Assembly: GCA_029339505.1 (NCBI GenBank)
Contig: JAQISU010000163.1
Location: 3,488,001-3,552,000, forward strand
Length of the DNA stretch: 64,000 nucleotides
Origin: Unio delphinus
Taxonomy: Eukaryota; Mollusca; Bivalvia; Unionida; Unionidae
Reading direction: 5' to 3'
Under the pieces are notes generated by a model. It had not been told where the DNA came from, searched no databases, and was given only the letters and a program-made list of their open reading frames with translations. The first letter of the stretch is position 1; every line of letters starts with the position of its first letter. The position numbers and the translations under genes were made by a program. This document shows positions 25,675-38,000 of this stretch, piece by piece.

Positions 25675-26780
25675 GTACTTACACTTGGTACAACAGTATT
25701 TATATCTCTAAGTGATATATTCCTTGTTCATTAATTAATAATGCATATTCTTACTATATGTTGAGTCAACTAGGATAATCCTGACAGTTTATTATCCATT
25801 CTAGTACTTTGGATACACTATTTTATATCTGGTACTCTTCTTCTTAGTGCTCACTTGCTCTCTTTGGCCATTTTAATTAAAATGCAATGCAGATAGACAA
25901 AGCCTATTTCAAAGTAAATAAAGATTCAAAATACAATACATAATTCTATCAAAAACCAAATACTTTATTTGCAAACATTCCAAAACACTAAAAACTGTTA
26001 TACAATGTTACATTGCAGGATATCAAAAAATCAGATCTTGAAAACAATGCAAAACCTGAAACAGTATTTTTGTGTGTGACATAATATAAGTTTGACCATT
26101 ACAAAGATAATTTTGAGGTATACAGTATTGTAAAATTTCTACTCCATTTGGTTGTTGTTGTTGTTGTTCTAGTGTTTAACGACATTTTTCAGCACAATAT
26201 AGGCGATACATGGCAGCCAGTATAACTGTTGGAGGAAGAACCTTGGAAAACCCTGGGAAGAACCACAGACATTCTATTTTGTTTTGAAGATTTTTATTAA
26301 TTAAGGATGAGAATAAACCTCATCATGTTTGTAAATATCTATATTTAATCTGATGCATACATTAGTCTGACAATGAAATCTATATGTAGGCCTTCTAAAT
26401 CAACCAGCAGAAAGATTTCTCTATTCAAATGGTCAAAATTGATGGCATCATGAAAATTGTGACAATATTTATCAAATGTTTGTATTATATTTATCAAATG
26501 TTTATATCTAAGTTCTTGATTGATTGGATGTTTACTGCAATATTTTGGAAATTATGAAAACGTTCTTACAGGGTACACATGGAAATGATGTGGTGACTGA
26601 TTTAGGTTACACATTGAAATGATGTGGTGACTGATTTGTTGAATATCATAGATATAATAATATGGTACTTGTCATTAAAAACCCACCATTGCTGCTTCTC
26701 TCTTTGAATAGCCCCTTCTTATTTTCCTTTACGGTGACACTTGACAAGTAACTTCTTCTGATGGTGACAACATTTGAAGT
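25669..26780. other. No gene; truncated SINE at 26152-26272
   Basis: The SINE piece has the tail (TTG)n and the body segment GTTTAACGACATTTTTCAGC through GGGAAGAACCACAG but lacks the tRNA-derived head. A 33-base segment around GAAATGATGTGGTGACTGATTT is duplicated at 26580-26640. Otherwise AT-rich and non-coding by eye. Confidence 0.5.
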
Positions 26781-27170
26781 CTACACAGCTGATGCTTTGG
26801 TGTTGAAGGTTATGATACCTTTGTTTACCTTGGTTTGGTTGTCATTTTCCTCCACACAGTGGATAGACGGGACATCATCATCAATGAGTTTGACTTTCTT
26901 TGGTGCCCTACACATATGCTCAACCTCAAATCTATACGTAAAAGGGAAACATTCGAGTGTGAAATGAAAGAAGCAGAGGGCAGAAAACTCAGTAGGACTA
27001 TCCCAGTTTGCTCTTTTGATTTTTACAATGTCTGTCCACCTACGACGAAGTGATTGGTCCTTCGGGAAGGAATGCATGGAAAACCCATCATCATTTGTAT
27101 TCCCACAATTTGCTGCAACACACCTTACCCCGCTGCACTGGCTTGTACCTCCACGATGTGCTTTTGGCAT
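26781..27170 (-). CDS. THAP-domain protein, N-terminal exon
   Basis: The ORF begins MPKAHRGGTSQCSGV and contains the C2CH zinc-coordinating pattern of the THAP DNA-binding domain: RCVAANCGN, a central HSFPKD, the invariant Trp in RRRWTDIV, then LCFFHF and a following Phe-rich stretch. The tail (residues 88-129) is acidic and polar. THAP proteins bind DNA and are often related to P-element-type transposases, so this may be a host regulator or a domesticated or decayed transposase. The frame stops after KASAV; a splice donor-like AAAG|GTATCA is present a little earlier, so further exons on the minus strand are possible. Confidence 0.7.
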   Translation of the reverse strand: MPKAHRGGTSQCSGVRCVAANCGNTNDDGFSMHSFPKDQSLRRRWTDIVKIKRANWDSPTEFSALCFFHFTLECFPFTYRFEVEHMCRAPKKVKLIDDDVPSIHCVEENDNQTKVNKGIITFNTKASAV

Positions 27171-28164
<994 letters not shown>

Positions 28165-30569
28165 CAATTTGGCCAAGAGCTATCCAGCAAACAAGTGATG
28201 GATGACTAGACAGTAGCAGATACCACAGTATAATGCAATTGGAGCTAAAAAGTGAAATGAGACCTTTTAACAAACAGTATCTGGATTGGGAACAAGGGTC
28301 TTTTGCTTTCCCTCATCTTTCAGTGACTCTTGCATTACGTTTGGAACATCATTATGATCTGAAGTAAAACAAATTTTATAAAGTTTCCTGATGTTCTTAA
28401 GTGATACTGCTTTTTAAGAAAGAAAATGTGCAGGTAAATAACATGTTAAAAAGAACTGCTATTAAGCATACTACATGAGTAACAAGATTTGTCATTTAAA
28501 AATGCAGCCAAAATGTGTTGCATGCAAGTCCAAAAGAAAGAAGGCAGGGTCATTTAAATGCAATGATAAACTTATAAACTCATCATCTACACATGCATAG
28601 AAACATGTCTACTAATCTCAGTTCGGGTGAGAGCTACCCCGCTAACAAATTATGGATGGATGGCCATGAAACATAACAGGATGAAGCCGGGTTGGGACTG
28701 GATTAGTGACGACGCCGAAAGCAACTGCGTTAATAAGATGTTTATTTCTAAACGCAATTTAAATGTAAAACAAATCTGACACCATTATAAACAAAAGATA
28801 AGGAAAATTATAATATGCCTAACATGAAACTATCAACAAGTAACTCAATGAAAAAAACCTCAAAGGATGATTTTAACGAAAGGGATTTAAAACTGATGTG
28901 AATAACGTCTTATCACCCAATCAACAAATACAAGTATATATATGAATTTACAAATATGTATAGCTCGTATAACGAGACGGATGTAAATACCTGTAATTTT
29001 GGTTATATCGTTTATATGACAACTTACCAAGGTAAAGGCATGTATGTCATGATTTTATCGTTCATGTAACGATTTACCAATGTAAAGGTGAAATTATGAG
29101 TTTATGAATTTATCGTTCAAATAACGATACTGCGATGTAAATAAGATATTATGAATTTATGAATTATATCGTTAAAATAAGGAGACTGAGATGTACATGT
29201 GAAATATTTTCTCAGATGGTAATAGAAACCATACGGAACACGTATTTCATAACTATCGTGGCGTCCATTTGACGTCCAAGATGTATCTCCGATTCCACCA
29301 GCACTAGTCAATGGTGGCGGAATCGACACGCATGGTCAACTCCCCCTGTCTATTTGAATGATCCATCGAGAGCCCTTACATTCAACACAGACCCGATGGT
29401 CGCGATGCGTTGGTCCCTCGCATTGAGAACATTCTTCCGAACCAACGTCACCAGACACAGCGTATACGTCACAAGAAAATAAAAGAGTTCTGCGACTTCA
29501 CATCACCCGATTATATATAATACATTATATATAATTCAGCATACACAAAGGCAGCATGCACAAAGCACCATACACAGGCACCACACACGGTTACACCTGG
29601 TCACCCACGGTCACCACACGACACCATACACAAAGGCACCATACAAGGGCACTATACACATGGCACCACACACGGTCAGCATACGGTCACTACAACATGA
29701 CACCAAACACGGGCATCACACACGGACACCACAACACGGGCGCCACACGAGCACCACACACGGGCAGCATAGATAAGCCCAACACACGGTCACCACACGG
29801 TCACTACACGGTCACACCCGGTCACCCACGGTCAGCTATAATTTAAACAACCAAACCGTGTAAGTACTTCTACATTCATATATGTTGTGCATGCGCGCAC
29901 ATGAATTAGTTATCCATGTACATTAAACGTTCAATGCATGCAGCGTATAATTAAACTCAATTTGTCTCTTCAGTTACAACAAAAAAAAACTCGAAGCAGA
30001 CTATAGTATTACTAATATAATGGCACTGTATAATTTAGAATAAATACTAAACCATCTGATATATGAAACAATTATGTCATATAAAACGAATAGTGATAAG
30101 AATATAATCTTAATTTTATTTAACCTCTTTAGCTGAAAGTTTTGCTTTCTTAAATTGAGAAGCTGTCTGACAAGAGTGGATTGTAATGTGATGTTTACTG
30201 AGATTTGCTCTATCATATACCCTAGCTATGACCGATATGCGCAGCTAGGTATTTAGACTTTTACACTGCAGGTAATTCGTACATGCAGCATGATCTGAGT
30301 GTCGCTCACTATTTCGAAATAACTAGAATTGATAATTAATAAACCACGCTCGGTGACGCTGTACGCGGCAGCGAAACCCGAGAACATTTTTGTCCACATA
30401 TACATATTGATACCAGTCATCCACAATTCCATGACAATGACCAGTCTTAAGAAAGTACCTAGATTGGCAAAAAGGTAGTTTGGTTTCCCTCATCTTCCAG
30501 TGAATCTTGAATTGCGTTGGGAATTTAAAATGATCAAAAAAAAATGTGTTCAGTTTCCTGGTGCAATTA
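28165..30569. other. Gene-poor stretch with several degenerate repeats
   Basis: About 28165-28380 and 30420-30530 share related sequence (TTTCCCTCATCTTTCAGTGA type), and GCTA-CC-GC-AACAA-T-ATGGATG occurs at 28180 and 28627. Between 28960 and 29180 a loose repeat of about 65 bp carries palindromes (ATCGTTCATGTAACGAT and variants). From 29540 to 29845 a degenerate CACCACACACGG repeat runs on the plus strand. On the minus strand at 29345-29465 a short frame has CSQCEGPTHRDHRVCVEC, a possible zinc-binding exon that I cannot confirm. Confidence 0.4.
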
Positions 30570-31240
30570 AGGAAATTCAGCCAAGATTAAAGTCAGAGGA
30601 GAGGAACTGGAAACAATGAGCCACTTCAAATATCTTGGTTCCATAATCACCGAAGAGCACTGAAGAGGGATCAAGAGAAGAAAGTTTCTCGCGAGCAGAA
30701 CAAACGACGGCAGCTTTGTCAAACCTAAGACCCATCTGGAGAGACAAGAATATCTGTCTGAAAACTAAAATCAGACTATTGAGAGCACTATTTATCTCAA
30801 TCTTTCTGTATTCATGTGAGGTCTGAACCTAGACAGCAGAATTACAACGAAGAATCCAGGCACTTGAAGTAAAATGCTACATAACCATCCTTGTCATATC
30901 TTACATGGACCACATCATAAATGAAGAAGTGCACAACATTATTTATCAGGTGCAAAGTAGGCCAAAATGAAGACCTCCTCACCACTGTCAAAAAGAGAAA
31001 GCTGAAGTTATATGGTCTTGTCACTAGAGCCAACAGTTTATCCACAACAGTACTAAAGGGCAGTGGCCAGGGTGGCAGAAGGAGAGGCATACAGAGAAAA
31101 AAAGTGGACTGAAAACATTGCAGAATGGACCGGGAAAGGTTTTGTGGAGACACAGGCATCGGCACATGATCGAGACAACTGGAGGGAACTAATCAGATGT
31201 TCAACAGCACAGTGACGACCACACTATGTCAATAGACTGA
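30570..31240 (+). pseudogene. LINE reverse transcriptase C-terminal remnant
   Basis: Pieces in several frames spell the usual C-terminal region of a non-LTR element: HFKYLGSIITEE, then LRPIWRDKNICLKTKIRLL, FLYSCEVW and finally DLLTTVKKRKLKLYGLVTR with GQGGRRRGIQRKK. Stops and shifts are frequent. The fingers and palm of the enzyme are not present. Confidence 0.65.
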
Positions 31241-31477
31241 CGATTATGATGATGATATGTTGATTTCTTTCTTTACCAGTCTTAAATAATTTTTTTCATA
31301 TATGAAAATGTGTAATCTATTTATTTTCTGCAATTTCATGTAAAGTAAAAAATAAAAAAGGAGTGTCACCTACCATTTTGAACCTAGTAGCATTTCAAAC
31401 AATATCTGGACCTAGTCTAAAAGTAGTGGACACCATCGTCAACATAACAAATATAAATAAGCAAGCATACTTTATTA
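31241..31477. other. Short AT-rich spacer
   Basis: No feature recognised between two LINE remnants. Confidence 0.4.
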
Positions 31478-31820
31478 TACTTAGTTCAATTACAGGATTG
31501 ATTGATTCATTCATTGATTTTTACGGCGCACCAGCATATTTAAGTTATTTAGCGCCATACAATAGGTTGTAATTAAAATGGTTAAAATACTCCAAGGTTT
31601 AATATCGACCAGCGATATAGAAAACCAAATAGTTCAAAGTAAAATGATAAGATGCTGGTAACAGTAAAATATGAAGCTTCCCAATCAACGGGAGATGTAA
31701 ATGATGTATGTTGATGAAAAGATGTTGAAAATAAAGGGCGGTAGTTACATTAGATAAAAATGCTCCAGGTGTTGGCATACAAGTTATAGTTTAAAATAAA
31801 GATTTACTTCCTTCAGGAAA
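31478..31820 (-). mobile_element. LINE 3' UTR, second copy
   Basis: The reverse complement matches 17091-17410 over about 300 bases, including ATTGTATGGCGCTAAATA and CTGGTCGATATTAAACCTT. The 3' end leads into a short (ATTC)n-like tail (31478-31520), consistent with target-primed insertion in minus orientation. Confidence 0.7.
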
Positions 31821-32713
31821 TCTAAAATACAAATTCACTGACAGGAATGAGTAACATTAAATATGCACCATTGCTGCCAAGTAAACAATCAAGTTCTGAA
31901 GTCTGATACGAGATTCTCCAAGATCTTCATATCTCATGGTGGTGCACCTATAAGAACTCAAGGTACATGATTAGTACCATTCCAATATAAAACTTGTGCA
32001 AAATATTGTCTTTATTTATTAGCAGATGCACTTTTACATAAATGGAATTATTATATTCTTTCATGAACTCATTCACAATATTTCACCTTAATTTTGTTTA
32101 TCACATGTATATTTGACTAATAGAAAAAATAGTTTTATTGCATAATTCTTTCGTTTTCTTTATGAGGGGAGGTGTTATGTATATTTTGTTATAGAAAGTG
32201 CCCATACATAAGTGGGAGAGCCATCACACAGACTACTACACAATTCTTTTCCCACGCAAGTCATTGCTTCTGTATAAAGGCCTCAAACAGCCAGATTTTG
32301 AGCTATTAAAACTAGCAAATAGGTACAACAAAAGAGGATACCTAAAAAAGAAAATACTATCCCAATAAAGAAAAGAAAAAATGTGGATCAGAAATGTGGA
32401 TCAGAAATGATTAATAATCAATATTATTGTAAGAGAATAAGTATGCAATCAGGTTACATATCAATATTATAACAGACATGTAAGTACAAAAATATAACCA
32501 AGAAATAATTCAAGATTGAAGATGCATCGACTTGCTTTCATAAATGCATCTAAAATATTTCAAATAATAGACAGAAAATGACTACTGTAAAACTAACTTT
32601 AAAAATAGGTACCAATAAATTTCAAAACATTTCAGTTCTTTTCTTTATTTTGGCTAATTCTGTCTGACAAGTGTAGTATTGTTTTAGAAACAATTTAAAC
32701 AAAGATATAGATG
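31821..32713. other. Left host flank of copy 2; nothing recognised
   Basis: AT-rich sequence without long ORFs. A short duplication (AATGTGGATCAG) is at 32379-32403. Confidence 0.4.
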
Positions 32714-32718
32714 AATGT

Positions 32719-32898
32719 AGCAGCAGAGAGGGTGAACCCTACAACCTTATAGAGGCGTCGATTCGATGATCTGAGGCTTCTACCAAATAGTAAAAAAATG
32801 ACGTCTATTCGATAAAATAAGATTTCCTTATATACGCCAAACGTCGTTGTCATCCACCCTCTCTGCTGCTATGGGTTAACCAAATATTTGATCCAGTC
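32719..32898. repeat. Left terminal inverted repeat of copy 2
   Basis: It matches 49058-49237 in reverse complement at about 178 of 180 positions; the differences are near 32872-32874. The outer 152 bases are themselves bounded by perfect 16-base inverted arms: AGCAGCAGAGAGGGTG (32719-32734) and CACCCTCTCTGCTGCT (32855-32870). The inner end includes the last codons of the ATPase gene. Confidence 0.9.
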
Positions 32899-33547
32899 CG
32901 ATACGATATCGTGTTCGAGGGTCATGTAAATTTATTGTTATAAATCCATACGGGGTTGACAGAGCGTTACTAAAGAAATTTTTAAATTGATTGAAGTCCA
33001 TATCAGAGCACCATGTCTGCCAAATATTTCGTAACGTATGTGTATCAACGCCGTTAAACACAGCAAGAATATTACAGTTATCTCTGATCACGTTTGGAAT
33101 CTGAGTGTATCGTTGAGTGACATATATCACGTCGGTGTTTTTATGCCTGCCTCTGGAAAAGATCCTAGCAGGATTTTTTTGATTGTCTAACATCACATCG
33201 TCGTATACGACTAAATTATTAATGTTCCCATCAAGGTCATCCACGGATGGTGCCTCGTCAATATCAGTTATAAAATCAATGGCGTTCTCACCCTTAATTT
33301 CTGATGCATTCTCGTTAAAATCCTTTAACACTTCATAACATCGTTGATCATCTACGCTAGGGGCAATTAAATACAACTTATCCCACTTCATCCATCTCAT
33401 TATTAAATTGAGTAACAATTGCGTCTTGCCGGATCCAGATGGCCCGATTATAATCATCCGGATAGAGTTTGGTAGCGCTGCATGATGCTTAACTGGTTCT
33501 CTTGTTTTAGTCGCTGAAAAATCAATTATATCCATATCTCTATACAT
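32876..33547 (-). CDS. A32/FtsK-HerA-type DNA-packaging ATPase
   Basis: This intact 223-residue protein has Walker A GPSGSGKTQLL at residues about 38-48, and a Walker B-like NNLVVYDDVMLD near residue 110 ends in two acidic residues. A conserved block (VTQRYTQIPNVIRDNCNILA) follows, at the position of the sensor and arginine-finger region. The length and layout fit the genome-packaging ATPases of Polintons and large DNA viruses, which drive DNA into the capsid. The gene sits at the left edge, its 3' end lying inside the terminal repeat. Remnants at 12985-13660 and 17560-18030 match it. The start (MYRDMDIIDFSATK) is supported by the conserved IDFSAT start in copy 3. It diverges from the zinc-ribbon gene with only 5 bases between starts, suggesting a shared bidirectional promoter. 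Confidence 0.9.
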   Translation of the reverse strand: MYRDMDIIDFSATKTREPVKHHAALPNSIRMIIIGPSGSGKTQLLLNLIMRWMKWDKLYLIAPSVDDQRCYEVLKDFNENASEIKGENAIDFITDIDEAPSVDDLDGNINNLVVYDDVMLDNQKNPARIFSRGRHKNTDVIYVTQRYTQIPNVIRDNCNILAVFNGVDTHTLRNIWQTWCSDMDFNQFKNFFSNALSTPYGFITINLHDPRTRYRIGLDQIFG

Positions 33548-33552
33548 AAATT

Positions 33553-33846
33553 ATGGATCTATATTGTGTGAAGTGTAAAACGCGTACTAGCACAAATGAT
33601 GTGGCGACGATTACAACTAAAAATAACCGATCAGCGTTTTCTGGTAAATGCGTGCAATGTGGTACAAAAAATTTTAGATTTATTTCTACAAAATCAAAGA
33701 TTTTACAATTCGGAGATGTTTTTAAAAAAAACGAGGAGGTGATATCGCAGCCAAATCGGCAAAACTCCCTGGAACCCCATGGGCAAAGTACCCCGGAGAA
33801 AAGCACCTTCCAGGATATAGCTACTGTGGCCCCGGAACACGATTAG
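33553..33846 (+). CDS. Zinc-ribbon N-terminal part of the phospholipase gene
   Basis: This 97-codon frame begins MDLYCVKCKTRTST and has a second Cys pair at KCVQCGTKNFRF, a compact Cys-x2-Cys / Cys-x2-Cys zinc ribbon. After residue about 58 it runs into an A8 stretch; beyond it the zero frame has low-complexity residues to the stop at 33846, whereas the -1 frame continues with a conserved phospholipase domain. The heptamer A AAA AAC sits in the correct phase at 33726-33732. Thus either a programmed -1 frameshift joins the two parts or a base was gained in the A run. I consider both open. Confidence 0.7.
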   Translation: MDLYCVKCKTRTSTNDVATITTKNNRSAFSGKCVQCGTKNFRFISTKSKILQFGDVFKKNEEVISQPNRQNSLEPHGQSTPEKSTFQDIATVAPEHD

Positions 33847-34091
33847 ATATCAGACTTGATGATCAAAATCAGCCCCGGCCCGGCGAGTATCCGATAAATG
33901 CTATTGATAAGGCCTGTCATGCTCATGATGTTGCATATAAAAGCAGCAATCTGCAAAACAGACATCTCGCGGATGTGAAATTAATTCATGCGTTAAATGC
34001 TATTCCTGATAAATCTTTGAAAGAAAAGTTGGCTTCGTGGTTGGTAAAATCGGCTATGAAAGGCAAATTGATGATGGGCGCTGGTAATTAA
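33732..34091 (+). CDS. Phospholipase A2-like domain (parvovirus-type)
   Basis: This frame is open from the A run to TAA at 34089-34091. The calcium-binding loop motif YCGPGTRLD and the catalytic pair with its neighbours, DKACHAHDVAYK, are both intact and correctly spaced, as in secreted phospholipase A2 folds and the VP1 unique region of parvoviruses. In such viruses the domain opens endosomal membranes during cell entry; the role here is inferred. The tail ends MGAGN just before the integrase start (34096). There is no Met at a convincing place in this frame, which favours production as a fusion with the zinc ribbon. The copy 3 remnant at 13800-14195 matches it. Confidence 0.75.
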   Translation, partial: RGGDIAAKSAKLPGTPWAKYPGEKHLPGYSYCGPGTRLDIRLDDQNQPRPGEYPINAIDKACHAHDVAYKSSNLQNRHLADVKLIHALNAIPDKSLKEKLASWLVKSAMKGKLMMGAGN

Positions 34092-34095
34092 TAAT

Positions 34096-35055
34096 ATGGA
34101 ATCTATTTATTATTCTCCAAAAGGATACTGGAGGGGTAAAGCTGCAATCAATAAACTCGCTAACGCCGCAAAAGTGAAAAAGGCCACTGCGGCGAATTGA
34201 TTATCCAAACAGGCTATATGGCAAATTTATCTACCGCGCCCTAAACAAATCAATTTCTCGCATTTTGATGTTACCGGACCCAATGAAGTCCATCAAGCTG
34301 ATTTATTGTTTTTACCACATGACAACGGTTACAAATACGCGCTAACCGTAGTTGACGTTGCGAGTCGATACAAACAAGCAGAACCGCTAAAAACAAAGTC
34401 AGCTACTGAAGTAGCTTCTGCATTTGAAAAGATTTATCGAAAGGGTCCTCTGCGTTGGCCGAATCTGTTACAAGTTGATCCTGGCAAGGAATTTCAGGGT
34501 GCAGTGTTATCAGCGATGAAACATCATAATGTCACCATCAGACGAGGGCATACTGCGCTACATCGCGATCAGGCAATTGTTGAACGATTTAATCGGACTC
34601 TTGCTGAGCGGTTATTTGGATATCAATACGCGAAGGAGTTTATTCAGGATAAAAGATCCCGTGAATGGGTTAAGAGATTACCAGCTGTGATTACCGCGCT
34701 CAATAACGAGATTACTCGAACAATTAACATGAAACCTGTCAACGCAATTAAGAAAGCGTCCATACCAAAAATGGAAATCCAAGGAATTTCACAAAAAGAT
34801 TTCAAAGAACCAATTCTTGGTAGTAATGTCACTGTGAGATATTTATACGAATCAGGAGAGCTTGAATGTGGCAGAAAAAGGGCTACTGATCCTATTTGGA
34901 GTGTTACTGCACACAAGATATCTACTATAACACGATCAACTGGTAGACCTCCAATCTATAAACTGGATTCAACTGCCCCTCAGCGGGGTTTTACACGCGA
35001 ACAATTACAAGTGATTCCTGACGATACTCAATTGCCACCTCATGGTCTTAACTAG
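34096..35055 (+). pseudogene. Retroviral-type integrase (DDE), one in-frame stop
   Basis: ATG 34096 opens MESIYYSPKGYWRG; TGA at 34198-34200 interrupts the frame where copy 3 encodes Trp. Downstream the frame is open for over 250 codons. The catalytic triad is readable: Asp in HQADLLF, Asp in LLQVDPGKEFQG, Glu in QAIVERFNRTLAERLFG with the usual spacing. A C-terminal beta-rich domain (NVTVRYLYESGELECGRK) follows. The enzyme would insert the element using its terminal repeats. If translation began after the stop, the core would be nearly whole but the N-terminal domain would be lost. It lies 4 bases after the phospholipase stop. Confidence 0.85.
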
Positions 35056-38000
35056 CACCCCTTCGTCTGTTGCACTTAAGACAAGTCAGCATAACATTAT
35101 CGTTGGTATGACCAATGATGCTATTCTTTCTGTCTACGGTAAATGGGCGAGGATCTTTATCCGAATACTGCCAAAGTATTATACAATTGCAACTCGCGCA
35201 GTGATTATTCTGTTGTTGTTTCAGCGTAATTATTAATTTAGCATCAATGTCAAATTCTCTATTATTTTTTTTATCCTGTTGTTTATAACCGGAGAGTTTT
35301 TTTATTAATGATGCTAGCATCATCCATTGTAGTGTCATCATCGTCACCAATGATTTCATCATCGAAAACAACTCTTCCAAGTTGATTTAATCTCCTCACT
35401 CTGGATACTGCAAGATAGACTAAATTCGACCATTCGATGCAATTATCTACCATCCAAACAATTGTATCCGATATAGTCAATCCCTGTGAAGAATGTATCG
35501 TCGCTGCGTATCCTAGCGTCCACGGGGATTTATTAGCACGCAATGGATCTTCAACGACGCTGATATCAACCAGCACAATCTCATTTAACACGAGAATCTG
35601 CTTTTCACTCTTAACCTGGAATATCAACTTCAATATTCTGCTTTCGTGTATCCGAAGACCTATAACACAACGGTACTGGAAGTGTTGCAAATTTTTCTTT
35701 ATGCGTTTCAAATAACTTCATCTGAAGTGTGTCTCTGACTATTTTTCTACTTGCTACTATCAAATCATTTGGTCTCCACGTTTCCCAAAAATCATTCATG
35801 GGAGTTTCTGAAATTATTTCACGCGCTATTTCACATTGGATTTTATCCGGCTGTAATCTAATCAGTGCTTTGAACTCGCGTAATTGTTCATCAAGTGATC
35901 TATAATCAGTAGTAATTTCTTCATAGTAGTCTACAAAACCCTTTAGCCATTCATGTGGAGATGCACCGACAAATGGTGGTGGTTGGCCGTGATCACCGCA
36001 TATGACGACTTTTGTGTTTTTGTTTAACAACCATTCGAGAAATGTTTGTAATACTCTCAACGATACCTTGCATATTTCATCCCAAATCATGATTTCAGGA
36101 ATGAATTTATCGCCCATTCGATCAGGAGTCCATTCATCGCCTTTCCATCGAAAGAAACTGTGATAAGTACAGGCATTTACGCCTCGCTGTATCATCTCTC
36201 TGGCGAGTCTGTGAGTCGGTGTTAACACAATATTTGACCGACGATATAATTCAATTGCACGAGTTGTCTTTCCTGACCCACCACAACCGTTTAAATAAAC
36301 TGTCTTGTATCTACATATTGGATCAGATACCGGTGGTGCATTAGAAAATTCTGATTGAATCTTATCACACTTTAAGTACTTTTCATCCATGGTAACATCT
36401 GCCGATTCACAATACTCATGTAGTTTTTCCTTTTTAAATCGCCAACGTCCCCACGCTTCCTCCTGGGATGTGAATTTAGCTACATCTGATTTGTATTTCT
36501 CGTGGATATAAATAGAATCAGTGGCTACTCTAACTGCGTTATTAGGAAATCTATTTATCATCGAAAATAAATTGATAGAAGCATAAGCTAGCATAGAACT
36601 TCTCAGATGTGTATATTGTTTAATATATCCATCACAATAGGTAACAACCGTACCTAATTTCTCACCATTGGATAGAAAAGCGTCTTTACGATTTACAAGT
36701 TTTCCCTGTTTCGTTAAATCCGTTACAATAAAATCGTATTCAGCGACGTCTATGATCAACCGCGAGGAATATTTTGCATTGTCGTATCTTCCACCCTGGG
36801 TAAATTTACCGATTATTCTTCGTCCAAAATCTTTTGCTTGTTCTTTTTTAATTTCAAATAACTTCTTAGAACAATTCATGACTTCTTCCTCGCTGAAATC
36901 TGGAAACTGTTTTCGCTGTTCGCTAATTATACGATCTAGATCGGGTTGTGGTAGCCAAACTTCTTTCTGAGCTCGATAGCATATAATAGCTTCGGAAACA
37001 ATCAACGATTGTACCATCTCACAATCAATCATATATCGTAGTAACACTATTGGCATCCAGGCCTTTTCAGATATATGTCTACCAAGCCAAAGATAACTAC
37101 ACGGATGTAACCCTGTAGCGAGTTCAAATGATATCACACGAGCGAATCCGGTTAAATCAAAATCAGGTAATGGCCCATTAATCGCAACACGAGTCATTTC
37201 ATGCGTGGGGTGTCCAAATCGTTTAAAGTATTCAGCGGCTTCTCCATATCCAAGAAAACTCCCTGGATAACACGCAGCTATATCAATTGAAATCATACCA
37301 TCACGTGAGCATTTTGTATTCCACAGTCCTCCATGACTAAATTCGACGCAACTCAATTTAACATCCTCGAGAAAATCACTTCGTGTTGGACGCCATGAGT
37401 TTTTTTCTCTTGCGAAGTGAGCTACCACTGATGGAATAGTAAAACTATCCGTGAGTAGTTTTTCATGGAAACTCTCTGGTGAAAAATCATTAGCGATTTT
37501 TCTCATTCTGATATCTAATTCTTCAACGCGATATAATTCCCCATTTGGTCTTACAAATTGATCAAATCCTATTTCGGGATCTTCATCACTTCTAAGTAAC
37601 CACACTGACACAGGATCATCTTTACACAACGCATGAATAGCATCGAATAATTTCTCATTATAAAAAACATCTCCGACGAACTCCCCGGAAAATTCCGGGG
37701 GGATATATCTCACGGTTCTATCTCGTGGAAATATTGTTACTGCAGGTGTCCACGCGTGTTCGTTATGATCAATAATTTGTATTGGAGCTCCATTTTTGTT
37801 ATATTTCGGTTCGTATAAAACTTCTCCGGTTATCGTCATTACTGATATTGGGAATCTTAATGATGTTTCTAATTTAGCTATATCAGAAATCTTTGCACCG
37901 TGCTGTTTCACTGTCAGTTCCCATTCGGTTATTTTCGTACGTCGCAGATCAGTTAGTTTATTTCCTCGGGATGCATTTGTGAAGTGTTCCATTACCCGTG

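Noticed and set aside
30842..31165. Minus-strand 107-codon ORF
   Set aside because: It is the antisense shadow of the LINE reverse transcriptase remnant on the plus strand.
35437..35715. Plus-strand ORF over the helicase
   Set aside because: Antisense shadow; the minus strand carries helicase motifs V and VI there.
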